A DNA stretch of 10,873 bases. Origin: Pseudomonadota bacterium (GTDB lineage Bacteria > Pseudomonadota > Alphaproteobacteria > Elsterales > Elsteraceae). The DNA lies in NCBI GenBank assembly GCA_016195115.1, contig JACQAI010000148.1:1-10873 (forward strand), written 5' to 3'. Shown piece by piece: positions 1 through 6,016 of the stretch; the stretch's first letter is position 1; every line of letters starts with the position of its first letter. The notes beneath the pieces are model-generated. The model was given only the letters and a program-made list of their open reading frames with translations. It was not told where the DNA came from and made no database searches. A program made the translations under genes and the position numbers.

Positions 1-237
1 ATCGACGCGGCGGGCGTTGAGCGCTTCCTCGAGCTGCTTGGTGAACAGCCCCTTGCCGCCGACGTCGGCCAGTGCGCGGTCGCGCACGCGATCGCCCGAG
101 GTGCGGATCGGCGCGATCTCGATGTCGTCGGGGTCGGCGCCGGCGGCGATCAGCGCCAGGCGCACCGCGTTGGCCTGGATCAGCGCGAGCGGGCTGCCGC
201 GCGTGCCGATGCGCAGCGGGGAAGGCAGAGGCGCCAT
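1..237 (-). CDS. hemC: Hydroxymethylbilane synthase (porphobilinogen deaminase), N-terminal part, cut by the window edge
   Basis: The minus strand from an ATG at 237 reads without a stop to base 1 (79 codons), so only the N-terminal quarter of a roughly 310-residue enzyme is present. HemC polymerises four porphobilinogen units into hydroxymethylbilane for haem, sirohaem and cobalamin synthesis in the cytosol. The residues seen are the family signature: IGTRGSPLALIQA (about 10-22), IRTSGDR (45-51) and GGKGLFTKQLEEAL (60-73). The dipyrromethane-binding cysteine and the rest lie outside the window. The ATG is chosen because the LRIGTRGSPLA strand begins at residue 8, as in other HemC proteins. 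No Shine-Dalgarno precedes it, and a -10-like hexamer sits 6 nt upstream. It is transcribed away from the DUF3137/tsaD genes, and hemC divergent from tsaD is a common alphaproteobacterial arrangement. Confidence 0.96.
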   Translation of the reverse strand, partial: MAPLPSPLRIGTRGSPLALIQANAVRLALIAAGADPDDIEIAPIRTSGDRVRDRALADVGGKGLFTKQLEEALNARRVD

Positions 238-243
238 GCGCGG

Positions 244-272
244 GTTGTAGGGGAGGGGCGGGAGCGGCGCAA
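244..272 (-). promoter_or_regulatory. Candidate hemC promoter giving a leaderless transcript
   Basis: On the minus strand TTGCGC (272-267) and TACAAC (249-244) are separated by 17 nt, and the -10-like element ends 6 nt before the hemC ATG. A transcript from it would start at or next to the A of the start codon. No purine-rich ribosome site is visible between 238 and 260. The hexamer matches are modest (3/6 and 4/6), so this rests mostly on position. Confidence 0.35.
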
Positions 273-301
273 GGCGCGCGGCGAGCCGGCGCGCCGGCGG
301 A

Positions 302-331
302 TTGACAGGTGCCGGTGCGCGCCCCTTCCAT
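302..331 (+). promoter_or_regulatory. Candidate promoter for the DUF3137-like gene
   Basis: A perfect TTGACA -35 box lies at 302-307. An 18-nt spacer leads to TTCCAT at 326-331, which matches TATAAT at only three positions. Transcription would start at about 337, the GTG of the following gene. The -35 is strong and the -10 weak. Confidence 0.35.
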
Positions 332-336
332 GGCGC

Positions 337-1284
337 GTGCTCGGGTGGTTCAAGCCGATCGGCCGGCCGTCGGCGTTCGAGGAGCGCGCGCCGCACGAGC
401 GCGGCTTCGCGGCGCATTTCGAGCGCACGATCGTGCCCCGGCTGCACCGGCTGGAGCTGTTGCGCCGGGTCGTTCTCGTCGTCTTCTGGATCATCCTCGC
501 GATCGGGCTGCCGTTGGCCGGCGTGGTGGCCGTGCTGGCGGTCACCGAGGATATGCGGTTCCTCAAGGGCGCCATCATCGTCCTGCTCGGCGCGATCGGT
601 CTCGCCCTGGTGCCGGTCGCGTTCTTCGTCGGCCGCGAGGAACGTCTGTTGCTGCCGGCCCTGTGCGACCACTTCGGCGACCTCACCGTTTGGATCAAGC
701 CGCGCGCGACGGCCGCCGTGGTCGCACCGTTCCGCGCGCTCGGTCTGCTGCCGCCGCTCGACCAGCGCCGCCTGGCGTGGCGCCGGCCGACCGAGAAGGT
801 CACGATCGACGACGTCTTCAACGGCAGCCACGGCGATGTCGGCCTGTGGATGGCCGAGCTCGAGGACAGCCAGAAGCAGGCCGGCCGCGAGGCGACGCTG
901 TTTCGCGGCACCCTGATCGCGTTCGGCCTGCCCGGCTCGGGGCACGCGGACGAAGCATGGCGCGTCCACGCGCCCGATGCGCGCGAACCCGGACGGCTCG
1001 AGGTCGATGCCGGCGGCGCGACGCCGGCGCTCGCCACGCCGGCGGTGCTCGAGGCGCTCGGCGCGCTCGGCCGCGTCTTCGCGCCGGCGTCGTTCGTCGG
1101 CTCGTTCGACGACAACGTGCTGCGCCTCGCGCTGGCGCTCAAGGGGCGCTCGCGGCCGTTCGATGTCGGCAATCCGTTTCGTCCGGTCTATCGCTGCGAG
1201 CCGGCGGTGCGCGCGACCCTGGCGCAGCTCGCGGCGGTGCGCGCCGTCATGGCGGCGCTGGCCGACGCCGTACGCGCCGCGTGA
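337..1284 (+). CDS. DUF3137-like two-helix membrane protein of unknown function
   Basis: This 315-residue protein has a short cytosolic N-terminus, two membrane helices at about 44-69 and 76-98, and a soluble C-terminal domain. It looks like the DUF3137 family: a D-V-F-N-G-S-x-G-D segment (159-167) is followed by FRGTLIAFGLP (189-199), a TPAVLEALGAL helix (234-244), and the late DDNVLRLALALKG and PFDVGNPF strands (258-281). DUF3137 has no established biochemical role, and I assign none. The GTG at 337 is the most likely start because no ATG is available upstream in this frame, but there is no ribosome site and the start remains uncertain. It ends 61 nt before tsaD. It sits between hemC and tsaD, which are often direct divergent neighbours in related bacteria, so it may be a lineage-specific insertion. 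The family call comes from memory of the fold pattern, not a profile search. Confidence 0.75.
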   Translation: MLGWFKPIGRPSAFEERAPHERGFAAHFERTIVPRLHRLELLRRVVLVVFWIILAIGLPLAGVVAVLAVTEDMRFLKGAIIVLLGAIGLALVPVAFFVGREERLLLPALCDHFGDLTVWIKPRATAAVVAPFRALGLLPPLDQRRLAWRRPTEKVTIDDVFNGSHGDVGLWMAELEDSQKQAGREATLFRGTLIAFGLPGSGHADEAWRVHAPDAREPGRLEVDAGGATPALATPAVLEALGALGRVFAPASFVGSFDDNVLRLALALKGRSRPFDVGNPFRPVYRCEPAVRATLAQLAAVRAVMAALADAVRAA

Positions 1285-1292
1285 CCCGCACG

Positions 1293-1322
1293 GCGCCCTT
1301 TGCGGGAACTTACAAAGGGCGC
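1293..1322. repeat. Perfect 10-bp inverted repeat between the DUF3137-like gene and tsaD
   Basis: GCGCCCTTTG (1293-1302) is the exact reverse complement of CAAAGGGCGC (1313-1322), with a 10-nt loop. It starts 9 nt after the upstream stop codon and covers the proposed tsaD -35. No T-run follows, so a classical intrinsic terminator is unlikely. An operator or an RNA hairpin ending the upstream message are alternatives. Confidence 0.6.
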
Positions 1323-1338
1323 GCGCTGGCGCCATATT
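1309..1338 (+). promoter_or_regulatory. Candidate tsaD promoter giving a leaderless or near-leaderless transcript
   Basis: CTTACA (1309-1314) and CATATT (1333-1338) are separated by 18 nt, each matching the consensus at four of six positions. The -10 ends 7 nt before the ATG at 1346, so the first transcribed base would be at or beside the start codon. There is no AGGAG-like site upstream of this ATG. Confidence 0.45.
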
Positions 1339-1345
1339 GGACGCC

Positions 1346-2383
1346 ATGATCGTGCTCGGCATCGAGACCTCGTGCGACGAGACCGCGGCCGCCGTCGTGA
1401 CCGACGCGCGCGCGATCCGCGCCTCGCTGGTCGCCTCGCAGCTCGACGCCCATCGGCCGTACGGCGGCGTCGTGCCCGAGATCGCCGCGCGCGCCCACTT
1501 GGATGTGCTTGATGGCCTGGTACGCCGGGCCCTCGAGGACGCCGATATCCGCCTCGGCGAACTCGACGCCGTCGCGGCGACCGGCGGCCCCGGGCTGATC
1601 GGCGGCGTCATCGTCGGCGTCACCCTGGCCAAGGCGCTGGCGCTGGCGCACGATCGGCCGTTCGTCGCGGTCAACCACCTGGAGGGCCACGCGCTGACCT
1701 GCCGGCTGACCGACGCGGTCGAATTCCCGTTCCTGCTCCTGCTGGTGTCGGGCGGCCACTGCCAGCTGCTCGCGGTCGAGGGCGTCGGGCGCTACACGCG
1801 GCTCGGCACCACGATCGACGACGCGGTCGGCGAGGCTTTCGACAAGGTCGCCAAGATGCTCGGCCTGGGCTTTCCCGGCGGCCCGGCGGTCGAGGCCGCG
1901 GCGCGCGCCGGCGATCCCCGGCGCTTCGATCTGCCGCGACCGCTGCTCGGCCGGCCGGGCGCCGACTTCTCGTTCTCCGGGCTCAAGACCGCGGTGCGGC
2001 TCGCCGCCGAAGCCTTGCCGCCCGGCGACTTCCAAGCGCGCGACCTGGCCGATCTGGCGGCGAGCTTTCAAGCCGCGGTCGCCGACGTGCTGGCCGACCG
2101 CACCCGTCGCGCGATCGCGATGTTCCGCAAGAGCCACCCGCCCGCCACCACCCTGGTGGTCGCGGGCGGCGTCGCCGCCAACCAGACCCTGCGCGCGCGC
2201 CTCGCCGCGGTCGCCGCGTCCGACGGCATGACCCTGGTCGCGCCGCCGCCGGCGCTGTGCACCGACAACGCCGCGATGATCGCGTGGGCCGGCATCGAGC
2301 GCCTGCGGCTCGGCCTGACCGACGGTCTCGACTTCGCGCCGCGGCCGCGCTGGCCGCTCGATCCGCGCGCCGAGGCGGCGTGA
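1346..2383 (+). CDS. tsaD: tRNA N6-threonylcarbamoyladenosine (t6A) transferase TsaD
   Basis: TsaD transfers the threonylcarbamoyl group from threonylcarbamoyl-AMP (made by TsaC/TsaC2) to A37 of ANN-decoding tRNAs, working with TsaB and TsaE in the cytosol. The 345-residue product has the usual length and the full ASKHA-fold signature. GIETSCDET is at 5-13. The metal-binding HLEGH at 111-115 supplies H111 and H115. SGGH is at 135-138, DDAVGEAFDKVAK at 158-170, FSFSGLKTA at 208-216, and the phosphate-loop VAGGVAAN at 272-279. CTDNAAM at 305-311 includes the metal ligand D307. The ATG at 1346 is chosen because the ETSCDET motif starts at residue 7, as in the family. The stop overlaps the gpsA start by GTGA, so the two are translationally coupled. 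No defects are seen. Confidence 0.98.
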   Translation: MIVLGIETSCDETAAAVVTDARAIRASLVASQLDAHRPYGGVVPEIAARAHLDVLDGLVRRALEDADIRLGELDAVAATGGPGLIGGVIVGVTLAKALALAHDRPFVAVNHLEGHALTCRLTDAVEFPFLLLLVSGGHCQLLAVEGVGRYTRLGTTIDDAVGEAFDKVAKMLGLGFPGGPAVEAAARAGDPRRFDLPRPLLGRPGADFSFSGLKTAVRLAAEALPPGDFQARDLADLAASFQAAVADVLADRTRRAIAMFRKSHPPATTLVVAGGVAANQTLRARLAAVAASDGMTLVAPPPALCTDNAAMIAWAGIERLRLGLTDGLDFAPRPRWPLDPRAEAA

Positions 2384-3414
2384 GCGCGGCCCCCGATCAC
2401 AAACCCGACATCGGCATCGTCGGCGGCGGCGCGTGGGGCACCGCGCTGGCGCTGGTCGCCCGCCGCGCCCGGGCCAGCGTCGTGCTGTGGGCGCACGAGC
2501 CCGAGGTCGTCGCCGCGATCAACACGCACCACGCCAACCCGCTGTTCCTGCCCGATCAGCCGCTCGATCCGGCGATTGGCGCAACCGGCGATCTCGCCGC
2601 GGTGGCGCGCGCGGGACTGGTCTTGTTGGTCGTGCCGGCGCAGCACGTGCGCGCGGTCGCGACCGGGCTGGCGCCGCATCTGCCGGCGACAACGCCGCTG
2701 GTGGTGTGCGCCAAGGGCATCGAGACCGGCTCGTGCCGGTTGATGACCGAGGTCGTCGCCGAGTGCCTGCCGGACCGCTCGATCGCGGTGCTGTCCGGTC
2801 CGACCTTCGCGCGCGAGGTCGCGCGCGGCTTGCCGACCGCGATCACGATCGCGGCGCACGACCCGCGGATCGCCGCGGCGGTGGCGGAGCGGCTCGGCGG
2901 TCCGACCTTCCGGCCGTATCCCTCGGACGATCCGGTCGGCACCGAGATCGGCGGCGCGGTCAAGAACGTGCTGGCGATCGCCTGCGGCATCGCGCACGGC
3001 CGCGGCCTCGGCGACAACGCGCGCGCGGCGCTGATCACCCGCGGCCTCGCCGAGATGATCCGCTTCGGCGTCGCCAAGCGCGGCCGCGTCGACACCTTGA
3101 TCGGCTTGTCCGGCCTCGGCGACCTGACCTTGACGTGCTCGGGCGAGCAGTCGCGCAACCTGTCGCTCGGCATCGCGCTCGGGCGCGGCCGCGCGCTCGC
3201 CGACATCGTCGCCGAGCGGCGCTCGATCGCCGAGGGGGTCGACAGCGCCGGTGCGCTGGTCGCGCTGGCGGCGCGGCTCGGGGTCGAGATGCCGATCGCC
3301 GCTGCGGTCGACGCCGTGCTCAACCGCGGTGCCGACATCGACGCGACCATCGCGGCGCTGCTGCAGCGGCCCTTCCGCGCCGAGTTCGGCGATGCGATAG
3401 TCGCGCCGGACTAG
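2380..3414 (+). CDS. gpsA: Glycerol-3-phosphate dehydrogenase [NAD(P)+]
   Basis: GpsA reduces dihydroxyacetone phosphate to sn-glycerol 3-phosphate for phospholipid synthesis in the cytosol. The GTG at 2380 overlaps the tsaD TGA by four bases and gives 344 residues, normal for the family. The N-terminal Rossmann fold shows GIVGGGAWGTALA (12-24). It is followed by VPAQHVR (85-91), AKGIE (111-115) and SGPTFAREVA (139-148). The helical catalytic domain has GGAVKNVLAIACG (191-203), in which K195 is the expected catalytic lysine, and GLSGLGDLTLTC (242-253), followed by SRN (258-260). No ribosome site of its own is evident, so expression probably depends on reinitiation after tsaD. It lies 17 nt before the EVE gene. 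Other starts within tsaD would add residues that do not resemble the family. Confidence 0.97.
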   Translation: MSAAPDHKPDIGIVGGGAWGTALALVARRARASVVLWAHEPEVVAAINTHHANPLFLPDQPLDPAIGATGDLAAVARAGLVLLVVPAQHVRAVATGLAPHLPATTPLVVCAKGIETGSCRLMTEVVAECLPDRSIAVLSGPTFAREVARGLPTAITIAAHDPRIAAAVAERLGGPTFRPYPSDDPVGTEIGGAVKNVLAIACGIAHGRGLGDNARAALITRGLAEMIRFGVAKRGRVDTLIGLSGLGDLTLTCSGEQSRNLSLGIALGRGRALADIVAERRSIAEGVDSAGALVALAARLGVEMPIAAAVDAVLNRGADIDATIAALLQRPFRAEFGDAIVAPD

Positions 3415-3431
3415 CGGGGGGAGCGGATGCG

Positions 3432-3845
3432 ATGGCGCATTGGCTGGTGAAGTCGGAGCCCGGGGCCTATTCGTGGACCCAGATGGTCGCCGACAAGCGC
3501 ACCAATTGGAGCGGCGTGCGCAACTTCCAGGCCGCCAAGAACCTCAAGACCATGGCGGTCGGCGACACCTGTTTCTTCTACCACTCGGGCGAGGAGCGCG
3601 CGGTGGTCGGCGTCGTCGAGGTCGCCAAAACCTACTATCCCGATCCGACCGACAAGACCGGCACGTTCGGCATGGTCGACGTCAAGGCACTCAAAGCGCT
3701 CAAGACTGCGGTGACCCTGGCCCAGATCAAGGCCGACCCGGCGCTCGCCAAGATCGCGCTGGTGCGCCAGTCGCGGCTGTCCGTGATGCCGATCGACGCC
3801 GCGGCGTGGACCAAGATCCTCAAGCTCGGCGGCGGCATGGCGTGA
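3432..3845 (+). CDS. EVE domain protein (PUA superfamily, THYN1-like)
   Basis: This 137-residue protein is a single EVE domain, the bacterial relative of thymocyte nuclear protein 1. Visible hallmarks are WLVKSEPGAYSW (4-15), WSGVRNFQAAKNL (26-38), VGDTCFFYHSGE (43-54), VGVVEVAKTYYPDPT (59-73) and the C-terminal ALVRQSRLSVMPI (109-121). EVE domains belong to the PUA-like fold and are thought to bind modified bases in nucleic acids. The substrate of this bacterial clade is not established. A strong GGGGGGAG ribosome site (3416-3423) lies 8 nt before the ATG at 3432, which fixes the start. An upstream ATG at 3427 is out of frame. The gene follows gpsA by 17 nt and overlaps the Rieske gene by GTGA. 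In several alphaproteobacteria a YciI-like gene, as I recall, sits between gpsA and this gene. It is absent here. Confidence 0.93.
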   Translation: MAHWLVKSEPGAYSWTQMVADKRTNWSGVRNFQAAKNLKTMAVGDTCFFYHSGEERAVVGVVEVAKTYYPDPTDKTGTFGMVDVKALKALKTAVTLAQIKADPALAKIALVRQSRLSVMPIDAAAWTKILKLGGGMA

Positions 3846-4168
3846 GCGCGCTCTGCCGGGTCGAGGACATTCCCGACAAGAGTGGCCGCGGCATCACGGC
3901 ATCGATCGATGGCGTCGCGACCGCCATCTTGGTGGTGCGGCTCGGCCGCACCGTGCGGGCCTACGTCAACCGCTGCCCGCATCTCGAGCTCAATCTCGAC
4001 TGGCAGCCCGACCATTTCTTCGATTTCGAGCGCAAGCACATATTGTGCGGCATGCACGGCGCGCTGTTCCGCGTCGGCGACGGCGTGTGCATCTACGGCC
4101 CCTGCCTCGGCCGCGCGTTGACCCGCGTGGCGATCGACGTCGTCGACGGCGAAGTGCGGTTGGCTTAG
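3842..4168 (+). CDS. Small Rieske [2Fe-2S] ferredoxin-type protein
   Basis: This 108-residue single-domain protein has both Rieske cluster boxes: C45-P-H47 and C69-G-M-H72. Together they supply two Cys and two His ligands for a [2Fe-2S] cluster. Unlike classical Rieske ferredoxins, the stretch between the boxes contains a DWQPDHFFDF segment (53-62), and two further cysteines, C83 and C88, occur in a G-V-C-I-Y-G-P-C pattern. No signal peptide or membrane segment is present, so it is a cytosolic electron carrier or a redox partner of an unseen oxygenase or reductase. The GTG start at 3842 overlaps the stop of the EVE gene by four bases and implies coupled translation. The 3' end overlaps the convergent channel gene by four bases. 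The physiological partner is unknown, and no oxygenase is in the window. Confidence 0.9.
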   Translation: MSALCRVEDIPDKSGRGITASIDGVATAILVVRLGRTVRAYVNRCPHLELNLDWQPDHFFDFERKHILCGMHGALFRVGDGVCIYGPCLGRALTRVAIDVVDGEVRLA

Positions 4169-5103
4169 TCCGGCGCCGTCTCGCCGCTCGGGTGGATGTC
4201 GTGGAACCGGCTGTAGTCGATCGCCGGACGGCCGTCATCGAGCTCGACGACGATGTCGACGAAATGGTGATCCCACAGGATCTCATCGGCGACGTAGGAG
4301 TGGCGCGCTTGGATCGGCTGCGCGAAGGTCTCGTCAACCCCGGTCAGCACGACGACGAGCTCCAGCGCGTCGTCGCCGGCCATGTCCGCGGCGGTCAGGC
4401 CATGGAGCGGGCTCTCGGTGTCGATCGGGTGCATCACGGTCCAGGTCAGCGCGAATACCGGCGTGCGCTGGCGCAACAGCTTGAGGTCGTGGAAACGGCG
4501 CAAGGTGCGGCCTTCGGCCGAGATCTCGTCGCGCAGCACCGTGACGCCGATGTTGGCTTCGAGGATCTGGTTCAAGCGCTGGTTGGCGCAGCGGAACATC
4601 AGGGTCGGCACGCCGTTGTGCGGCGTGACCACCGCGACGTCGCTGAACAGGATGCGTGCGGTCGGCCGTGAAAAGCGCGCGAAGACCAGCCCGGTCAGCA
4701 CCGCGAAGAAGATCAGTCCGGCCAAGGTCTCGACCGTCATCACCAGGTTGGCGTAGAGCGTCTGCGGGTGCATGACGCCGTAGCCGATCGTCGCGATGGT
4801 CTGGACGCTGAAGAAGAAGTGATCCTCGAAACTCCCCGGGCGCGCCTCGGCGATACCGTTGGGATCGACCATGTAGAGCAGCGCGAAGGTGACGTTGGCG
4901 CCGATGTACCAGAGCGCCATGACGCCGAAGAAGCGCGGCCAGCTGAACGTCAGCATGCGGTGGTAGACGTCGCGCCACTGCTTCTCGCGGTTGAGCCGCA
5001 CGATCGGCAAGGTGCCGACGCGCTGCACCAAGCGCCGGGTCGACGGGCGATGCTTGCGTTTACGGCCGCGCGGCTTCAGCGCGCGCACTTGGCGGTTCGC
5101 CAT
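4165..5103 (-). CDS. KirBac-type inward rectifier potassium channel
   Basis: This 312-residue product has the layout of prokaryotic Kir channels. A basic N-terminus (10-25) is followed by an amphipathic slide helix, DVYHRMLTFSWPRFF (45-59), and TM1 (about 57-79). The pore helix leads to the potassium selectivity filter TIGYG (105-109), then TM2 (about 118-146). The cytosolic immunoglobulin-like C-terminal domain contains RCANQRLNQILEANIGV (171-187) and TPVFALTWTVMHPID (214-228). It would conduct K+ across the inner membrane as a tetramer. The filter and slide helix are intact. The start at 5103 lies 4 nt after the upstream stop. A start at 5142 would add 13 residues overlapping that gene and is less likely. 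It is the last gene of a minus-strand operon and converges on the Rieske gene with a 4-bp overlap of the stops. Confidence 0.95.
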   Translation of the reverse strand: MANRQVRALKPRGRKRKHRPSTRRLVQRVGTLPIVRLNREKQWRDVYHRMLTFSWPRFFGVMALWYIGANVTFALLYMVDPNGIAEARPGSFEDHFFFSVQTIATIGYGVMHPQTLYANLVMTVETLAGLIFFAVLTGLVFARFSRPTARILFSDVAVVTPHNGVPTLMFRCANQRLNQILEANIGVTVLRDEISAEGRTLRRFHDLKLLRQRTPVFALTWTVMHPIDTESPLHGLTAADMAGDDALELVVVLTGVDETFAQPIQARHSYVADEILWDHHFVDIVVELDDGRPAIDYSRFHDIHPSGETAPD

Positions 5104-5107
5104 GGCG

Positions 5108-6016
5108 TCACCAGCGTACCCAGGCGTCGCCGTGATGGCCATACGCGGCGCGGTCCGGATGGAGGATCTCGCCGAGCATCTCGGCGGTGTCGACCAGGCG
5201 CGGTCCGGGCCGGTTGAAGAAGCGGTTGCCGTCGGCGAGATGGACCGCCCCGGTACGCACCGCGCGCAGCGCCTGCCAGGCCGGCGTGGCGGCGAGCGCC
5301 GGCAGCTCGGCGCGGCTGCGCGCGAGGTCGAAGCTGCATGGCGCGACGACGATGACGTCGGGGTCGGCGGCGGCGAGCTGGCCGAGTGCGATCGTGCCCG
5401 AATGCGCGCCGGCGCGGCCGAGCGCGGGTTCGCCGCCGGCTCGCGCGACCAGCTCGGGCGTCCAGTTGCCGGCGGCCATCAGGGGATCGAGCCACTCGAG
5501 GCAGACGACGCGCGGGCGCGGCGCGCCGGCGACCGCGGCGGCCAGGCGGTCGAGCCGCGCCTCGAGCCGCGCGATCAGCGGCGCCGCGCGTGCCGGCGCG
5601 CCGCACGCCGCGGCGATGCGCGCCATGTCGGCGAACAGGCCGGCGAGATCGGCGGCGCCGAGCGCGACCAGTGCGGCGCCCGGGCGCATCGCGTCGACGT
5701 AGGCGGCGAGGTCGCCCGGCCCGACGGCGCAGACCTCGCACAAGGTCTGGGTCAGGATGACGTCGGGCGCCAGCGCGGCCAGGCGGTCGTGATCGATCCG
5801 GTAGATCGCCAGCGCGCGGCGTGCGCGCGCGGCGACGTCGCGATGCAGCACCGCGCTCGGCGCGTCGCCGAGCTCGGGCGCGCTGAGCGCCGGCAGCGCC
5901 TGGATTTCGGGTGGGTGATCGCACGCGTGACTGCGGCCGACCAGGCGATCGACCAGGCCGAGCGCGGCGACGATCTCGGTCGCGCCGGGCAGCAGCGAGA
6001 CGACGCGTGGGCTCAT
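5108..6016 (-). CDS. Cytosolic cobalamin-binding-type protein (BtuF/FepB-like periplasmic-binding fold) without signal peptide
   Basis: This 302-residue protein has the class III periplasmic-binding-protein fold used for vitamin B12 and siderophores. It matches the subfamily annotated as cobalamin-binding protein: VVSLLPGATEIVAALG (5-20), VGRSHACDHPPE (26-37), TQTLCEVCAV (89-98, Cys pair C93/C96), CLEWLDPLMAAGNWTPELV (172-190), PDVIVVAPCSFDL (219-231) and FNRPGPRLVDTAE (267-279). The protein begins directly with the first strand, so there is no secretion signal, and no ABC permease or ATPase is nearby. A role in uptake is therefore doubtful, and intracellular binding or sensing of a corrinoid or metal complex is possible. 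The start overlaps the lysE-like stop by ATGA (6013-6016), showing coupled translation. The channel gene follows after 4 nt. Confidence 0.85.
   Translation of the reverse strand: MSPRVVSLLPGATEIVAALGLVDRLVGRSHACDHPPEIQALPALSAPELGDAPSAVLHRDVAARARRALAIYRIDHDRLAALAPDVILTQTLCEVCAVGPGDLAAYVDAMRPGAALVALGAADLAGLFADMARIAAACGAPARAAPLIARLEARLDRLAAAVAGAPRPRVVCLEWLDPLMAAGNWTPELVARAGGEPALGRAGAHSGTIALGQLAAADPDVIVVAPCSFDLARSRAELPALAATPAWQALRAVRTGAVHLADGNRFFNRPGPRLVDTAEMLGEILHPDRAAYGHHGDAWVRW

Noticed and set aside
180..1172. Long open frame on the minus strand (330 codons) opposite the DUF3137-like gene
   Set aside because: The translation is Arg/Ser/Pro-rich with no recognisable domain, it overlaps hemC's start region, and the plus-strand frame has membrane helices and a family pattern. 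It is a GC-driven shadow frame.
5104..5142. Upstream start for the Kir channel adding 13 residues
   Set aside because: It would overlap the upstream gene by 35 bp and adds residues unlike Kir N-termini. The ATG at 5103 directly after the stop is more economical.
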